From: Sphingobacterium composti | GTDB lineage: Bacteria > Bacteroidota > Bacteroidia > Sphingobacteriales > Sphingobacteriaceae | Assembly (NCBI RefSeq): GCF_009829075.1 | Contig: NZ_WUQZ01000008.1 | Span: forward strand, 1-64,000 | Direction: 5' to 3' | DNA: 64,000 nucleotides | In this document: piece after piece, positions 54,315-64,000 of the stretch | Layout of the letters: each line of letters opens with the position of its first letter | Numbering within the stretch: the stretch's first letter is position 1 | The notes under the pieces: model-generated | What the model was told of the DNA's origin: nothing | The model's input: only the letters and a program-made list of their open reading frames with translations | Database searches by the model: none | Program-made: the position numbers and the translations under genes

Positions 54315-57300
54315 TTGACGAATCTTAGATTCTTTAACCTAATTGTTATCCTTTGCTTGCTATGTCATTTTAGTCAAGGTCAAACACTTATGTCTTTAGG
54401 TGATAGTTTTAAATTTTCTTCTTCTTTTCCTAATAATATTCATTACGAACCTTATATATACAATCCCAATATTCAGTTGTATGAATTTCAATTCACTAAA
54501 AATAGTAACTCACTTCGGAACTATCTTCCACGCAAAGTATCCAATGAGTTAGCGAATAAGATTGCAATACAGAATTACTGGACAAATACATCTAATAGTC
54601 CGATTAGAAGGGATACATCTTCAAAATTAATAAAACCTATACTAGTAAATAGTCCTGCTTTCGAACGAATTTTCGGAGGAAATACTATTCAAATAACTCC
54701 TAAGGGAAGCGTTGATCTTTCTATTTTTGCACAAAAAAATAGAAATGAAAATCCATTGCTTAATGAACGCCATCGAAATTTATGGGGAGTGGATTTTGAC
54801 CAGAATTTTAATTTAAACCTAATAGGGAAAATCGGTGAACGTGGTCGTGTACTAGCTAATTTCAGTTCGGACGCTGAATTTGATTTTGAAAATCAAATTA
54901 AATTTGATTACGTGGGTAAACCCGATGATATTTTGCAAAGACTTGAAATTGGCAATGTCAATTTCGTGACAAGATCACAACTCTTGGGTAATGCGGAAGC
55001 TCTTTTTGGAATCAAAACGCAATTGCAAATAGGGAAAGTGAATCTCACAAGTGTTCTTTCACAAAAGCGCTCTGAGAACCATGAAATAATTATCTCAAAT
55101 GGTCAAGCCAGGCGCCAAATCAATCTTCCGTTAAGTAATTATGAAGCAAATCAACATTATTTTTTGGCACATTATTTCAGAGAAAATTACAATAGAAGCT
55201 TGCGTACGGCACCCATTATTAATTCACCGATTCAAATTACAACCATAGAAGTTTGGATAAGCAATAGAGCTAATAGGACAGAAGGAATTCGAGATATCGT
55301 AGCGTTATTGGATTTGGGCGAAAAAAAGCCTTTTAATGCCGTTATATCAGGGAATAATAGTTCTACTTTTCCCAATTCAGGATTCTTTACTCAGCGTGCC
55401 AACGACATTTCAAACAATCTCCTTGATTTATTAGGTGAAAATGGACGAAATCCAAACAATAACTTTTTGTCTTCCTTTTTTGCTGGTACCGGTTCAACAG
55501 AAAACTATGCGAAATTGAGTGCTGCTCAGAAACTAATCGAAGGTCAAGATTTTCATGTCAATAGGCAGTTAGGCTATATCTCCCTTCAGTTTCCATTAAA
55601 TGATGATCAAGTGTTGGCAGTGGCGTATCGTTATATTGCAAATGGTAAAGAATATCAAGTAGGAGACTTGTCTACAGATATTGCATTTGATGCGGTAAAT
55701 TCAAAAGCTCTGTACACGAAACTTTTGAAAAATGAAGTGCTTAAAACCGATCTTCCTACCTGGGATCTGATGATGAAAAACATTTATGCTTTAGGTGGAA
55801 ATAATTTTGGTGAGCAAGATTTGCAACTGCAAATTGTTCGTAATGACACTAAAAATGCAACTGAAAATCCTATAATGTATGAAGGCGTCAATACACGTAA
55901 TAAGTCATGGTTGGATTTAACAGGTTTAGATAAACTAACCGCCAACAATAATAGTGGGCCAGACGGTATATTAGATTTTTTCCCTGGTATAACAATAGAT
56001 AATACTAGAGGCAAACTGATATTTCCGTCAATTGAGCCTTTTGGTAAAGACTTAGAAAACCTTTTTGAATCTTCTGAATCTTCATTAAAGGAAAATTATA
56101 CGTTTCCAGAATTGTATCAATTGACTCAAGTAGATGCTATTCAACGCTATCCGAATAAGGATAGGTATCGACTGGCTGGATCTATGCAGTCAAATAGCAG
56201 TTCGGAATTTCAATTAGGCGTATTTGACTTAAAGCCAAACTCAGTAAAAGTGTATTCTGGTAGTTTATTACTTCAGGAAGATGTGGATTATACTGTAGAC
56301 TATGAAATAGGAAGCCTTAGTGTGCTAAATCAAGCATTATTGCTGAGTGGAAGTACTTTGCGAGTTAAGATTGAAGATAGTGCGATTTTTGGATCTCAAC
56401 AAAAAACATTTTTAGGTGCTAGATTAGACTACAATGTAAATGAAAACCTTGCGTTTGGAGCGACATTCATGCACTTAGGCGAACGACCTTATTCAGAAAA
56501 AGTTCAAATAGGTGCTGAATCTATTTCAAATACAATGGTTGGTGCAGACATTCAGTATTCCACAAAATCTAGTTGGTTAACCACAGTCGTGGATAAATTG
56601 CCATTCTATAAGACGAATGAAGAATCAATGATCAGCTTTTCGGCTGAGGTAGCACACTCAAGACCAGGTTATGCAAAAGCTTTAAACGCAGAGAGTGATC
56701 GAAAGGGAATTGCATATATTGACGATTTCGAAAATAACTTCAGTTTTATTCCAATCAAAAGCCAGCAAGGCTGGCAAATTTCATCAACACCTCAACATTT
56801 TCCCGAACATACATTCAGTAATGACCTTGCATACGGATACAATAGGGCACACCTCGCTTTTTATAATATTGATCCTATTTTCTACCAATCTTCTTCTTTA
56901 AACCCCAATATTGAAGCAAAATTCTTGGCTGATCACCGAACACGACGCATTACTGAACAAGAAGTTTTCCCTTTCAAAGAAATTAAAACTGGCACAGATG
57001 CTTTTTTACCGACTTTAGATCTGGCATTTTATCCAATGATTCGAGGACCTTATAATTTTAGTGTTTCAGGGACTAATACTGATGGAACATTATCACAACC
57101 AAGACAACGGTGGGCTGGAATATTTAGAAAGCTAGAACAAACCGATTTTGAAACAAATAATATAGAATATTTAGAACTTTGGATGATGGATCCCACACTT
57201 ACAAATCCTAATAGTGAAGGAGGAGATCTGTATATAAATTTGGGTAATCTTTCGGAAGACATTCTCAAAGATGGACGTAAATTTTTAGAAAATGCCATAC

Positions 57301-60300
57301 CTGCAAATGGTGATAAAACTGTTTTAGACAGAACTGTCTGGGGATATGTGAGTCGATTACAACCAATCAATGCAGTATTTGAAAATACAGATGAAAGCCG
57401 TGTATACCAAGATGTCGGTTTGGATGGGCTTTCTAATGTCGAGGAAGCTCAATTTCATAACACGTTCTTAAATCATATGAGAAATGTTTTGAGCCCTGAA
57501 GCTTTTGAAAAAATAGAGAGAGATCCAGCGAGCGATGATTATGATTATTATCGTGGCAAACATTGGGATAAAAGTCAAGGTATTCTCACGCGTTATAAAC
57601 ACATTAATGGAACAGAAGGAAATTCAAAGACGCAGAATCAATCTTTAGAAACTTATGCTGTAGAGAATGCCGCGCGCACACTATTACCTGATGCTGAAGA
57701 TATAAGTCGAGACAACACAATGAACGAGGCAGATAATTATTATGAATATAGAATATCACTGCGTCCGCAAGATATGTTTCTAGGTAATAATTATATAGTT
57801 GATGAACACACTTCACAAGCAATTGTATTGAATAGAAAAGAAGATGTTAAATGGTATAAATTGAGAATCCCTATTCGAGAATTTGGAAGGAAATATGGCA
57901 ACATCAATGACTTTAAGTCTATTCGCTTTGTACGTCTTTTTCTGACAAATTTTGCGGATACGACTGTATTACGTTTTGCGCAGATGCAATTCGTGAAAAG
58001 TGATTGGAGACAATACAATCCAAATAATAATACACAGTGGGTTATTGCTGACGCCGATTTGGGCACTAATCCACCTGCTGATCTATCTAGATTAGAAGTT
58101 GCGCACGTTAATATAGAAGAGAACGGCAAACGAACGCCTATTCCATATGTTTTGCCACCTACAATTAATAGACAAGTGGATTACGCAAATAATAACTTGG
58201 ATGTGCAATTGAATGAGCAATCCTTGAGTCTTACTGTCAAAAACGTTAAAGACGGATATGGGCGTGCTGCGTTCAAAAATGCGTCTTATGATTTTCGACC
58301 ATATGGTAATATCGAATTTTTCGTACATGCAGAGGGCCAAACGCTAAGGGATGGTGATGCTGCTGCATTTATACGTCTCGGCACCGACGATCAGCTCCAC
58401 TACTATCAATTCGAAACGCCTTTGAAAGTTACTCCTCCTGGAAGCAGCTCTCCGCATATTATTTGGCCTTCGGAAAATAATGTTATAGTAAATCTAAATG
58501 CATTACGAGAGGCAAAAATAGCCAGAAACAATGCCTTTAAGGATGGTGTGACTTGGCCATTGGATATACCTTTTGTATATCATGAAGGTAAAAGCACGAT
58601 TACAATTAAAGGCAGTCCTGATTTATCAAAGGTTAAATTCTATATGCTTGGTGTCAAAAATCCATTAAAATCAACAAATACAGCAAATCCTGTAGATGAT
58701 GGAAGAGATATTTCAGGTGAATTTTGGTTTAATGAATTGCGAGTAACTGATTTTGAAAACAAAAGCAGATGGGCCGCTACAGGGCAGTTGCACGTGAAAC
58801 TTGCCGATTTGGGAAATATTTCGGTATCAGGCACAAAATTGTCAGCTGGTTTTGGTGATATTTCACAACGAATATCACAACTGGAAAGAACAGAACGAAC
58901 TTCTTTAGACTTCATGGCAAACGCTGAATTGGGGAAATTTATTCATCCCAAATATGCAGTTTCTATCCCTCTTTATTTTAATTTCTCACAGCAATTGGGT
59001 ACGCCAGAGTATAACCCATTCCACGGAGATATTCTGCTAAGTAAAACATTAGAAGAACTTTCTGAAAGTGATCAAGACTCATTACTACGACATGTACAAG
59101 ACTTAACCAAACGCAAAAACTTTAGCATAATCAATGCGCGCAAACTTTTTCAGCATTCTGATAAAGTTTTGAAACCATGGAACGTTGAAAATTTTTCACT
59201 TTCCTATTTGTATAATGAATATGCACACCGTGACTTGTATACGGCTTCCTCCTTGCAGAAGACTTATAAAGGTTCTGTTGATTATACATTTAATAACCCT
59301 AATGTGGCATTTAAAGAGCCTTTTAAAAAGGTAAAAATACTACAGAATATCAATTATAACTTAACGCCTTCGTTATTAAGCTTTCGGATGGATGTAAATC
59401 GTATTTATCATGAAAATACTTTTAGAGATAATGCGAATAACAATGTTTTACCCACTTATTACAACAAAAATTTTAATACGAATCGTATCTATGGTATCAG
59501 TTGGGATTTATCGACGTCATTACGATTAGATTTCAATGCGACCAATTATGCAATTATAGATGAGCCAAATGGAAGATTGGATGGCGCAAGAAGAGACACC
59601 CTATGGAACAACTTTTGGAAATTGGGTAAAAATATGGATTACAATCATATGCTAAATTTCACGTATACTTTTCCGCTGAATAAAATTTCTTATTTGCAAT
59701 GGATAAATATAACAACGCGATATGGGACACAATTTAACTGGCAAAGTGAACCTTTGAATTTGTGGAAAGATGAAAATATCAACTTGGGTAATAGCATTCA
59801 AAACAACCGAACCATTCAGGTAAACCCGAATTTGAATTTTAATCAACTGTATAATAAATTTAGATTCTATAGAGAGCATACAAAACCAACAGACAACAGT
59901 ATTGTTTCGACGCTGGTAAGATTGCTAACTAGTGTACGCACGCTTAATGCTGCGTATACAAAGGTCGAGGGTAGTTATTTACCTGGATATTTGCCAAACT
60001 CAACGATGTTGGGATATAGTTTCTCTCAAAATGCACCCGGTTGGGATTTCATTTTAGGATCACAAGTTGATATTTTAGAACGAGCTAGAGACAATCAATG
60101 GCTGACCAGCGACTCTTTGCAACAAGGAATTTATACTAAATCCTATTCGAAAAACTTTTCTGCACTAGCACATACAGAGCCTTTGAAAGGTCTTCGCATA
60201 GATTTTACAAGTTCCAAAATTGACAATAGAAATAATACATTACCTTTCCAAGGGTTTGAAGATAAGAATTTCTACGAAACAGGGAGTTATTCTATTACAC

Positions 60301-61223
60301 AGATTGGAATGAGAAAATCTTTCAAAAATCGTTCAACATTATTTCAGGATTTTGAAAACAATAAATTATTGATATCTGAATTGTTAGGTAATTATAACCC
60401 CAATTCGACGGGACGCAATGCAAAATTCTTTTGGGATGGATACGATGAAAATCAACAGGATGTAATTCTAAATGCATTTTTGAAAACGTATTTAAATAAG
60501 GAATTCGTGATTGGAAGGCCAAATAAACCACATTTTCCATTACCAAATTGGCGCGTTTACTATTCTGGATTAGCGCAGCTTTTGGGAATAGATGATTTCA
60601 TCCGAGCCATTACGTTTAATCACCATTATCAATCGCAGTACAGTATATCAAGTTACTACTCGAATATTCAATACCAGGAAGTAGAGCAGTTTCCTTTCAT
60701 TCGTGATAGAAATAATAATTTCATACCAAGGCATCAGTATAGTCAGGTTACGTTGACCGATAGATTTTTGCCTCTGATTGGTCTTGATATTAGACTGGAT
60801 AATCAACTTAGTATAACGTCAGAATACCGTAAGTCTAGGGATATCGCTTTGAGTTTAGAAAATAGCCAACTTTCTACCTTAGATGAGAAATCTTTTATTG
60901 CAGGAATTGGGTTTCGCAAATTAAATACACGGTTACCATTCAATTTGTTCGCTACGCGAAATTGGAAGAATGATGTGAATTTCAGAGTAGATGTGGCTCT
61001 GAATGACAGAAAAGTATCGATGTATCGTACAGGGGTACAATATGAAGAAGTAACTGGTGGTAACAAAAATATTACCTTAAATCCTTCTGTGGATTATACG
61101 ATTAATCGATTTTATAACATACGATTGTTTTATAATTCTAATGCGGTTAGACCATATACGTCGCAGACATATGCGTCTTCCTATACCTATTTTGGCTTTA
61201 GTTTGAAGCTATTATTCCAATAA
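54315..61223 (+). CDS. sprA: SprA, outer-membrane translocon of the type IX secretion system
   Basis: A 2302-residue protein, full length for SprA/Sov. A signal peptide (NLRFFNLIVILCLLCHFSQG) precedes the mature part. Two repeats of the SprA N-terminal type follow, with landmark stretches such as LNLIGKIGERGRVLANFSSDAEFDFENQ in pieces, RLEIGNVNFVTRSQLLG and QTFLGARLDYN-like motifs. The remaining sequence is a very long beta-barrel with terminal YTYFGFSLKLLFQ. In Flavobacterium, SprA forms the giant 36-strand translocon needed for gliding and secretion. The start is a TTG at 54315, the only start that keeps the signal peptide. PorV and the motor genes are not in the window. Confidence 0.95.
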   Translation: MTNLRFFNLIVILCLLCHFSQGQTLMSLGDSFKFSSSFPNNIHYEPYIYNPNIQLYEFQFTKNSNSLRNYLPRKVSNELANKIAIQNYWTNTSNSPIRRDTSSKLIKPILVNSPAFERIFGGNTIQITPKGSVDLSIFAQKNRNENPLLNERHRNLWGVDFDQNFNLNLIGKIGERGRVLANFSSDAEFDFENQIKFDYVGKPDDILQRLEIGNVNFVTRSQLLGNAEALFGIKTQLQIGKVNLTSVLSQKRSENHEIIISNGQARRQINLPLSNYEANQHYFLAHYFRENYNRSLRTAPIINSPIQITTIEVWISNRANRTEGIRDIVALLDLGEKKPFNAVISGNNSSTFPNSGFFTQRANDISNNLLDLLGENGRNPNNNFLSSFFAGTGSTENYAKLSAAQKLIEGQDFHVNRQLGYISLQFPLNDDQVLAVAYRYIANGKEYQVGDLSTDIAFDAVNSKALYTKLLKNEVLKTDLPTWDLMMKNIYALGGNNFGEQDLQLQIVRNDTKNATENPIMYEGVNTRNKSWLDLTGLDKLTANNNSGPDGILDFFPGITIDNTRGKLIFPSIEPFGKDLENLFESSESSLKENYTFPELYQLTQVDAIQRYPNKDRYRLAGSMQSNSSSEFQLGVFDLKPNSVKVYSGSLLLQEDVDYTVDYEIGSLSVLNQALLLSGSTLRVKIEDSAIFGSQQKTFLGARLDYNVNENLAFGATFMHLGERPYSEKVQIGAESISNTMVGADIQYSTKSSWLTTVVDKLPFYKTNEESMISFSAEVAHSRPGYAKALNAESDRKGIAYIDDFENNFSFIPIKSQQGWQISSTPQHFPEHTFSNDLAYGYNRAHLAFYNIDPIFYQSSSLNPNIEAKFLADHRTRRITEQEVFPFKEIKTGTDAFLPTLDLAFYPMIRGPYNFSVSGTNTDGTLSQPRQRWAGIFRKLEQTDFETNNIEYLELWMMDPTLTNPNSEGGDLYINLGNLSEDILKDGRKFLENAIPANGDKTVLDRTVWGYVSRLQPINAVFENTDESRVYQDVGLDGLSNVEEAQFHNTFLNHMRNVLSPEAFEKIERDPASDDYDYYRGKHWDKSQGILTRYKHINGTEGNSKTQNQSLETYAVENAARTLLPDAEDISRDNTMNEADNYYEYRISLRPQDMFLGNNYIVDEHTSQAIVLNRKEDVKWYKLRIPIREFGRKYGNINDFKSIRFVRLFLTNFADTTVLRFAQMQFVKSDWRQYNPNNNTQWVIADADLGTNPPADLSRLEVAHVNIEENGKRTPIPYVLPPTINRQVDYANNNLDVQLNEQSLSLTVKNVKDGYGRAAFKNASYDFRPYGNIEFFVHAEGQTLRDGDAAAFIRLGTDDQLHYYQFETPLKVTPPGSSSPHIIWPSENNVIVNLNALREAKIARNNAFKDGVTWPLDIPFVYHEGKSTITIKGSPDLSKVKFYMLGVKNPLKSTNTANPVDDGRDISGEFWFNELRVTDFENKSRWAATGQLHVKLADLGNISVSGTKLSAGFGDISQRISQLERTERTSLDFMANAELGKFIHPKYAVSIPLYFNFSQQLGTPEYNPFHGDILLSKTLEELSESDQDSLLRHVQDLTKRKNFSIINARKLFQHSDKVLKPWNVENFSLSYLYNEYAHRDLYTASSLQKTYKGSVDYTFNNPNVAFKEPFKKVKILQNINYNLTPSLLSFRMDVNRIYHENTFRDNANNNVLPTYYNKNFNTNRIYGISWDLSTSLRLDFNATNYAIIDEPNGRLDGARRDTLWNNFWKLGKNMDYNHMLNFTYTFPLNKISYLQWINITTRYGTQFNWQSEPLNLWKDENINLGNSIQNNRTIQVNPNLNFNQLYNKFRFYREHTKPTDNSIVSTLVRLLTSVRTLNAAYTKVEGSYLPGYLPNSTMLGYSFSQNAPGWDFILGSQVDILERARDNQWLTSDSLQQGIYTKSYSKNFSALAHTEPLKGLRIDFTSSKIDNRNNTLPFQGFEDKNFYETGSYSITQIGMRKSFKNRSTLFQDFENNKLLISELLGNYNPNSTGRNAKFFWDGYDENQQDVILNAFLKTYLNKEFVIGRPNKPHFPLPNWRVYYSGLAQLLGIDDFIRAITFNHHYQSQYSISSYYSNIQYQEVEQFPFIRDRNNNFIPRHQYSQVTLTDRFLPLIGLDIRLDNQLSITSEYRKSRDIALSLENSQLSTLDEKSFIAGIGFRKLNTRLPFNLFATRNWKNDVNFRVDVALNDRKVSMYRTGVQYEEVTGGNKNITLNPSVDYTINRFYNIRLFYNSNAVRPYTSQTYASSYTYFGFSLKLLFQ

Positions 61224-61260
61224 AATTCTACTATTTATCTGCACATAATATTGCTTAGTG

Positions 61261-61268
61261 TATCTTTG
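61261..61268 (+). promoter_or_regulatory. Predicted -7 promoter box of the fRMsr gene
   Basis: TATCTTTG matches TAnnTTTG exactly and lies 20 bases upstream of ATG 61289. A GTG at 61268 would fall inside the box, so the start at 61289 is preferred. Confidence 0.5.
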
Positions 61269-61288
61269 TGACAATTATAAATTATAGC

Positions 61289-61759
61289 ATGGCGGAGGAT
61301 TTAAAAATAATTTCTGGGGATAGGGAAGATCAATACAAAAGTTTGCTACCTCAAATCAAAGGATTGTTAGATGGGGAGACAGACCTGATTGCTAATCTAG
61401 CAAATATCAGCGCTGCGTTGAAAGAGCAGTTCAACTTCTTTTGGGTAGGATTTTATTTGGTTAAAGATAATGAATTGGTCTTAGGCCCATTTCAAGGTCC
61501 TGTAGCATGTACAAGAATCGCTTACAACCGAGGAGTGTGCGGTGCAGCTTGGGCTAAAGAAGAAACGCTAATCGTTCCGGATGTGGAACAATTCCCAGGT
61601 CATATTGCCTGTAGTTCTCTTTCTAAATCAGAGATTGTCATCCCTTTTTATGTAAAGGGAATGCTGATGGGTGTTTTGGATGTCGACAGTGAAAGTATTA
61701 ATAATTTTAATGAAATAGATGAAAAATATATTAAAGAAATATTATCTTTAATAAACTAA
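61289..61759 (+). CDS. Free methionine-(R)-sulfoxide reductase, GAF domain
   Basis: A 156-residue single GAF domain protein of the fRMsr type. The three redox Cys residues are Cys74 (GPVACTRIAYN), Cys84 (RGVCGAAWAKEE) and Cys108 (GHIACSSLSKSE), spaced as in E. coli fRMsr (84, 94, 118). It reduces free methionine sulfoxide. I chose ATG 61289 because the GTG upstream at 61268 lies in a promoter box. It sits directly behind sprA without a clear terminator. Confidence 0.93.
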   Translation: MAEDLKIISGDREDQYKSLLPQIKGLLDGETDLIANLANISAALKEQFNFFWVGFYLVKDNELVLGPFQGPVACTRIAYNRGVCGAAWAKEETLIVPDVEQFPGHIACSSLSKSEIVIPFYVKGMLMGVLDVDSESINNFNEIDEKYIKEILSLIN

Positions 61760-61797
61760 CTGATTATTTTACGGATCTATCTTATGGGATTGATTAG

Positions 61798-62613
61798 ATG
61801 AGAAGTGCACATCAAATTGCTTTTCTGAATTTATTATTTATTGTTATAAATTGTTTTTGGATTATAATAGTAGATGATAAGAAAATTTATGGATTGTCCA
61901 TTTATGATACGTTTTCAACGAATTGGTCTTACCTCACCCCACATGTTGACACTTTCAATATTTGGAAAATAATAACAATCGTTCTTGTTCTTACTGCAAT
62001 ATTTTATTGTATTGTCTTAAAAAGAGAAAATGATGAAGATGCACCATTAGCCCAACAAGTAGAAAAGTCCGGTAATTGGATGCTTGTAAATCAACTTTTC
62101 TTGGGAATGAGTATGGTTTTTAAATTAAATAATTTTTTAATCATTGCTTATCTGTGTAGCATAGGGACCTATTATTCCTTGAATAAACTAAACCTAATAT
62201 TCAAGATACGTGATACAGAGAATCCTTCTTTTATACATATTTTTACGCGTACTTCCTTAGGTTTGTATAGTGGTTGGTTCGTTTATTTACTTGGATTTAA
62301 TGGTATTCCTACCATCAATAAATTTCTTCGATTGCCAGCAGATCATCTGCTACTTTTTATTCTATCTATTTTATTTTTATTAGGGAGTTTTAGTTTCATT
62401 TGGTACAAAACCATGCTATGTAAATTGCCTGCAATATTAGTGGGATATACTGCAGGTGTTCTTGGATCATATTTCTATAATATACAAGCTAATATAGGTA
62501 CACTGCTTTATGACATCATGGAGTATTTGTTTATAGGCGTATTAAGTATTAGTGTGATTACGATAATTTACCTAATATATCAAAAAAGAAAATTCTACAT
62601 GATGCAGGACTAG
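61798..62613 (+). CDS. Multi-pass membrane protein, distantly TspO-like
   Basis: A 271-residue protein with about seven hydrophobic segments. The segment YLTPHVDTFNIWKIITIVL has the wording of the TspO/MBR-related bacterial proteins (usually LFTPAGYTFSIWGLIYLL), and the later FTRTSLGLYSGWFVYLLGFN matches their FSIYFGWITVATIAN region. The tryptophan richness of classical TspO is weak here. I would call it a distant member of the long TspO-related family and am unsure of a ligand. The gene follows fRMsr by 38 bases. Confidence 0.5.
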   Translation: MRSAHQIAFLNLLFIVINCFWIIIVDDKKIYGLSIYDTFSTNWSYLTPHVDTFNIWKIITIVLVLTAIFYCIVLKRENDEDAPLAQQVEKSGNWMLVNQLFLGMSMVFKLNNFLIIAYLCSIGTYYSLNKLNLIFKIRDTENPSFIHIFTRTSLGLYSGWFVYLLGFNGIPTINKFLRLPADHLLLFILSILFLLGSFSFIWYKTMLCKLPAILVGYTAGVLGSYFYNIQANIGTLLYDIMEYLFIGVLSISVITIIYLIYQKRKFYMMQD

Positions 62614-62628
62614 TGGGTCGGATTTTGA

Positions 62629-63528
62629 TTAAAACACAACTTTCCAAATCTTCACCATTTTGTCATCTCCAGCAGTACAAATTAATTGCTGTTTTTCAAT
62701 ATAGGCTATTGAGTTAATTGACAAATGATGAGAATCAATTCCTTTATCCCTTGATAGATTTTTTAAGAGTTTGAAATCTGTATCCCAGATTTTTAAGGTT
62801 TTGTCTCGGCTTACAGTTGCAATAAGTGAATTGTTCAACGGAATAATACCGTAAACTGTAAACATATGTGGCGTAATTTCAGCAACTTTTGATAAGTAAG
62901 GAACAGAAGTCTTGAACATCTTAGCATCTCTTCCTCCAGAAATCAAGTAACCATCTACAAAAGCTAAACTTGTTACAGATTGTGTGTGAACTTGTTCAGA
63001 AGTGAGTTTATGATAATCTCGAATATCCCACAAGTGTATAAAGCCATTTTTATCCCCTGCAGCTAAAATATGCTTATTCTCATCCAAAGCCAAACTACGA
63101 ACTGTGGTATTGATGACTTGAAATGAATAAAGTAATTCGAAGTTATTTAAACTCCATACATAAGCTTTCCCATATTCATCAATTGCGATTAATTCATTTT
63201 TTGACAAAATAGCTTTCACTACGAATGCCGCTCCTTTATCAATAGTCAATTTTGCAATTAATTCCGGTTCAGATTTACGAATTACCAAAATACCCCCAGA
63301 GCGCAAAGTCGCTACTAATAAATCCCTTTCAATAATATAGCACAAGTTATAAACTGAAGAAGGAACTGCGCACAAAACACGCTTGAACTTTAAGGTGTTC
63401 AAATCCCACTCTACAATTCCTTTGTCATTGCCAGCTGAATATAACAAGCCATTCTGCTCGTCTATTGCCAAAGTATAAATAGGATTTTGATGTCCAATGA
63501 ATGTGTTTTGTAATGTAACCTCTACCAT
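62629..63528 (-). CDS. WD40-repeat beta-propeller protein
   Basis: A 299-residue cytosolic protein of about seven WD40 repeats. Representative blades read GHQNPIYTLAIDEQNGLLYSAGNDKGIVEWDL, FIHLWDIRDYHKLTS and TVSRDKTLKIWDTDFK, with the last blade CTAGDDKMVKIWKVVF closing the propeller. Such proteins act as binding platforms; the partner is unknown. I chose ATG 63528; a TTG at 63549 would add seven residues. No enzymatic domain is present. Confidence 0.85.
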   Translation of the reverse strand: MVEVTLQNTFIGHQNPIYTLAIDEQNGLLYSAGNDKGIVEWDLNTLKFKRVLCAVPSSVYNLCYIIERDLLVATLRSGGILVIRKSEPELIAKLTIDKGAAFVVKAILSKNELIAIDEYGKAYVWSLNNFELLYSFQVINTTVRSLALDENKHILAAGDKNGFIHLWDIRDYHKLTSEQVHTQSVTSLAFVDGYLISGGRDAKMFKTSVPYLSKVAEITPHMFTVYGIIPLNNSLIATVSRDKTLKIWDTDFKLLKNLSRDKGIDSHHLSINSIAYIEKQQLICTAGDDKMVKIWKVVF

Positions 63529-63579
63529 AGTGATGTCAACAAGATTCAATAAATACGTATTAGGGGATATATACTAATT

Positions 63580-64000
63580 TTACATTTCCCAACGTTTTTT
63601 TGGAACGCAGGTAATATCCTGTGTTTTGCGAAGAGTGATTGGTTTGGATTCAAATTTATTTTGCAACACGATACTGTCTGCTGCAATAGAAATGATTTTA
63701 AATCGTGGCAAATATTGTCCGTTTTTATAACAGCCGGAAATTTTTTGTTTGCCATTTTCTCTTGTGAATATACCTTCCACAATAAGACTATCTCCACGTT
63801 GTACATACACGCCTTTCGCATATTCTTTCCAATTTCCGTTTTTGAAACAAGAATCGGGCATTGTTTTGGTTTTCGCATGTACGTCCATCACTGTATAGAT
63901 GGAATCGCAACGAAAAGTGAATTCGTGAAGCGTGTAGTTCAATAATTGTTCCTTATTATGAACACTGTCTTGAACCCAAACTCCTTGAAGTACTGCAACG
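63580..64000 (-). CDS. Unknown small lipocalin-like protein, 5' end cut by window edge
   Basis: The reading frame is open to the window edge and reads VAVLQGVWVQDSVHNKEQLLN at its visible start, then TFRCDSIYTVMDVHAK, SCFKNGNWKEYAKGVYVQRGD, KISGCYKNGQYLPRFKI and ends CVPKKRWEM. The W-x-D and GxYxxxxD-type strands and the SGCYKNGQYL block suggest a small exported lipocalin-like protein. I recall related sequences being misnamed fumarate hydratase in this phylum. The start and any signal peptide lie beyond base 64000. Function unknown. Confidence 0.6.
   Translation of the reverse strand, partial: VAVLQGVWVQDSVHNKEQLLNYTLHEFTFRCDSIYTVMDVHAKTKTMPDSCFKNGNWKEYAKGVYVQRGDSLIVEGIFTRENGKQKISGCYKNGQYLPRFKIISIAADSIVLQNKFESKPITLRKTQDITCVPKKRWEM

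Noticed and set aside
63546..63878. Alternative minus-strand frame beside the partial terminal gene
   Set aside because: It overlaps the better-supported frame 63580-64000, which is open to the edge and has the expected beta-strand pattern.
1..64000. CRISPR array, tRNA or rRNA gene
   Set aside because: I looked for regular spaced repeats and for tRNA-like cloverleaf ends (for example gttcgaatc and CCA ends) in the gaps and found none that hold up.

Overview
The window is a low-GC, gene-dense chromosomal segment from a member of the Bacteroidota, most likely the Sphingobacteriales or a near relative (inference). The main evidence is the giant type IX secretion/gliding protein SprA next to ruvA, a bifunctional hisB, and several families largely confined to this phylum (DUF3108, DUF3109, DUF2480, DUF6427, DUF4488). 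Promoter -7 boxes read TAnnTTTG, Shine-Dalgarno sequences are rare, and several genes start with TTG. No rRNA, tRNA or CRISPR array was seen.

Layout. Bases 1-808 hold the 3' part of a frameshifted IS4-type transposase. Bases 1413-12247 hold the most unusual block: a minus-strand operon for a YbjN/DUF2170-like protein, a PspA/IM30 (ESCRT-III-like) protein, a PLDc_N-type small membrane protein, a DUF4177 protein, a YqiJ-like OB-fold membrane protein and a YqiK-like flotillin. It is followed by a decayed REP-associated (IS200-like) transposase with palindromic repeats, then a 1615-residue DUF3686 AAA+ ATPase. A divergent XRE regulator lies beside it, and two perfect palindromes in the shared promoter region look like its operators. 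I read this block as a membrane-stress or membrane-remodelling module.

Bases 12289-19993 carry uvrA, a DUF2157 membrane protein, an OsmC protein, an SGNH lipoprotein with a FadL-type porin, and tpx. Bases 20081-22072 carry two poorly known genes: a degenerate relative of GDP-mannose 4,6-dehydratase and a membrane-anchored coiled-coil protein. Bases 22364-31731 are a minus-strand run: terC, a polyprenyl synthase, DUF3109, DUF3108, DUF2480, a PpiD-like foldase, an LptC-like lipoprotein, an outer-membrane protein and DUF6427. The cytochrome c maturation genes ccmD, ccmC and ccmB follow, without ccmA. Then come a YtxH protein, an ABC exporter, a tail-anchored coiled-coil protein and a pair made of an LVIVD-type lipoprotein and a beta-barrel.

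Bases 38294-47825 hold an S-adenosylmethionine hydrolase-family gene, phoH, purC, a STAS protein without its phospho-acceptor motif, ribonuclease Z, and the his operon hisC-B-H-A-F-IE (no hisG or hisD). Bases 47910-61223 hold an aminopeptidase P, a PBP4-type DD-peptidase, malic enzyme MaeB, ruvA and sprA. The right end has a free methionine sulfoxide reductase, a membrane protein, a WD40 protein and a gene cut by the window edge.
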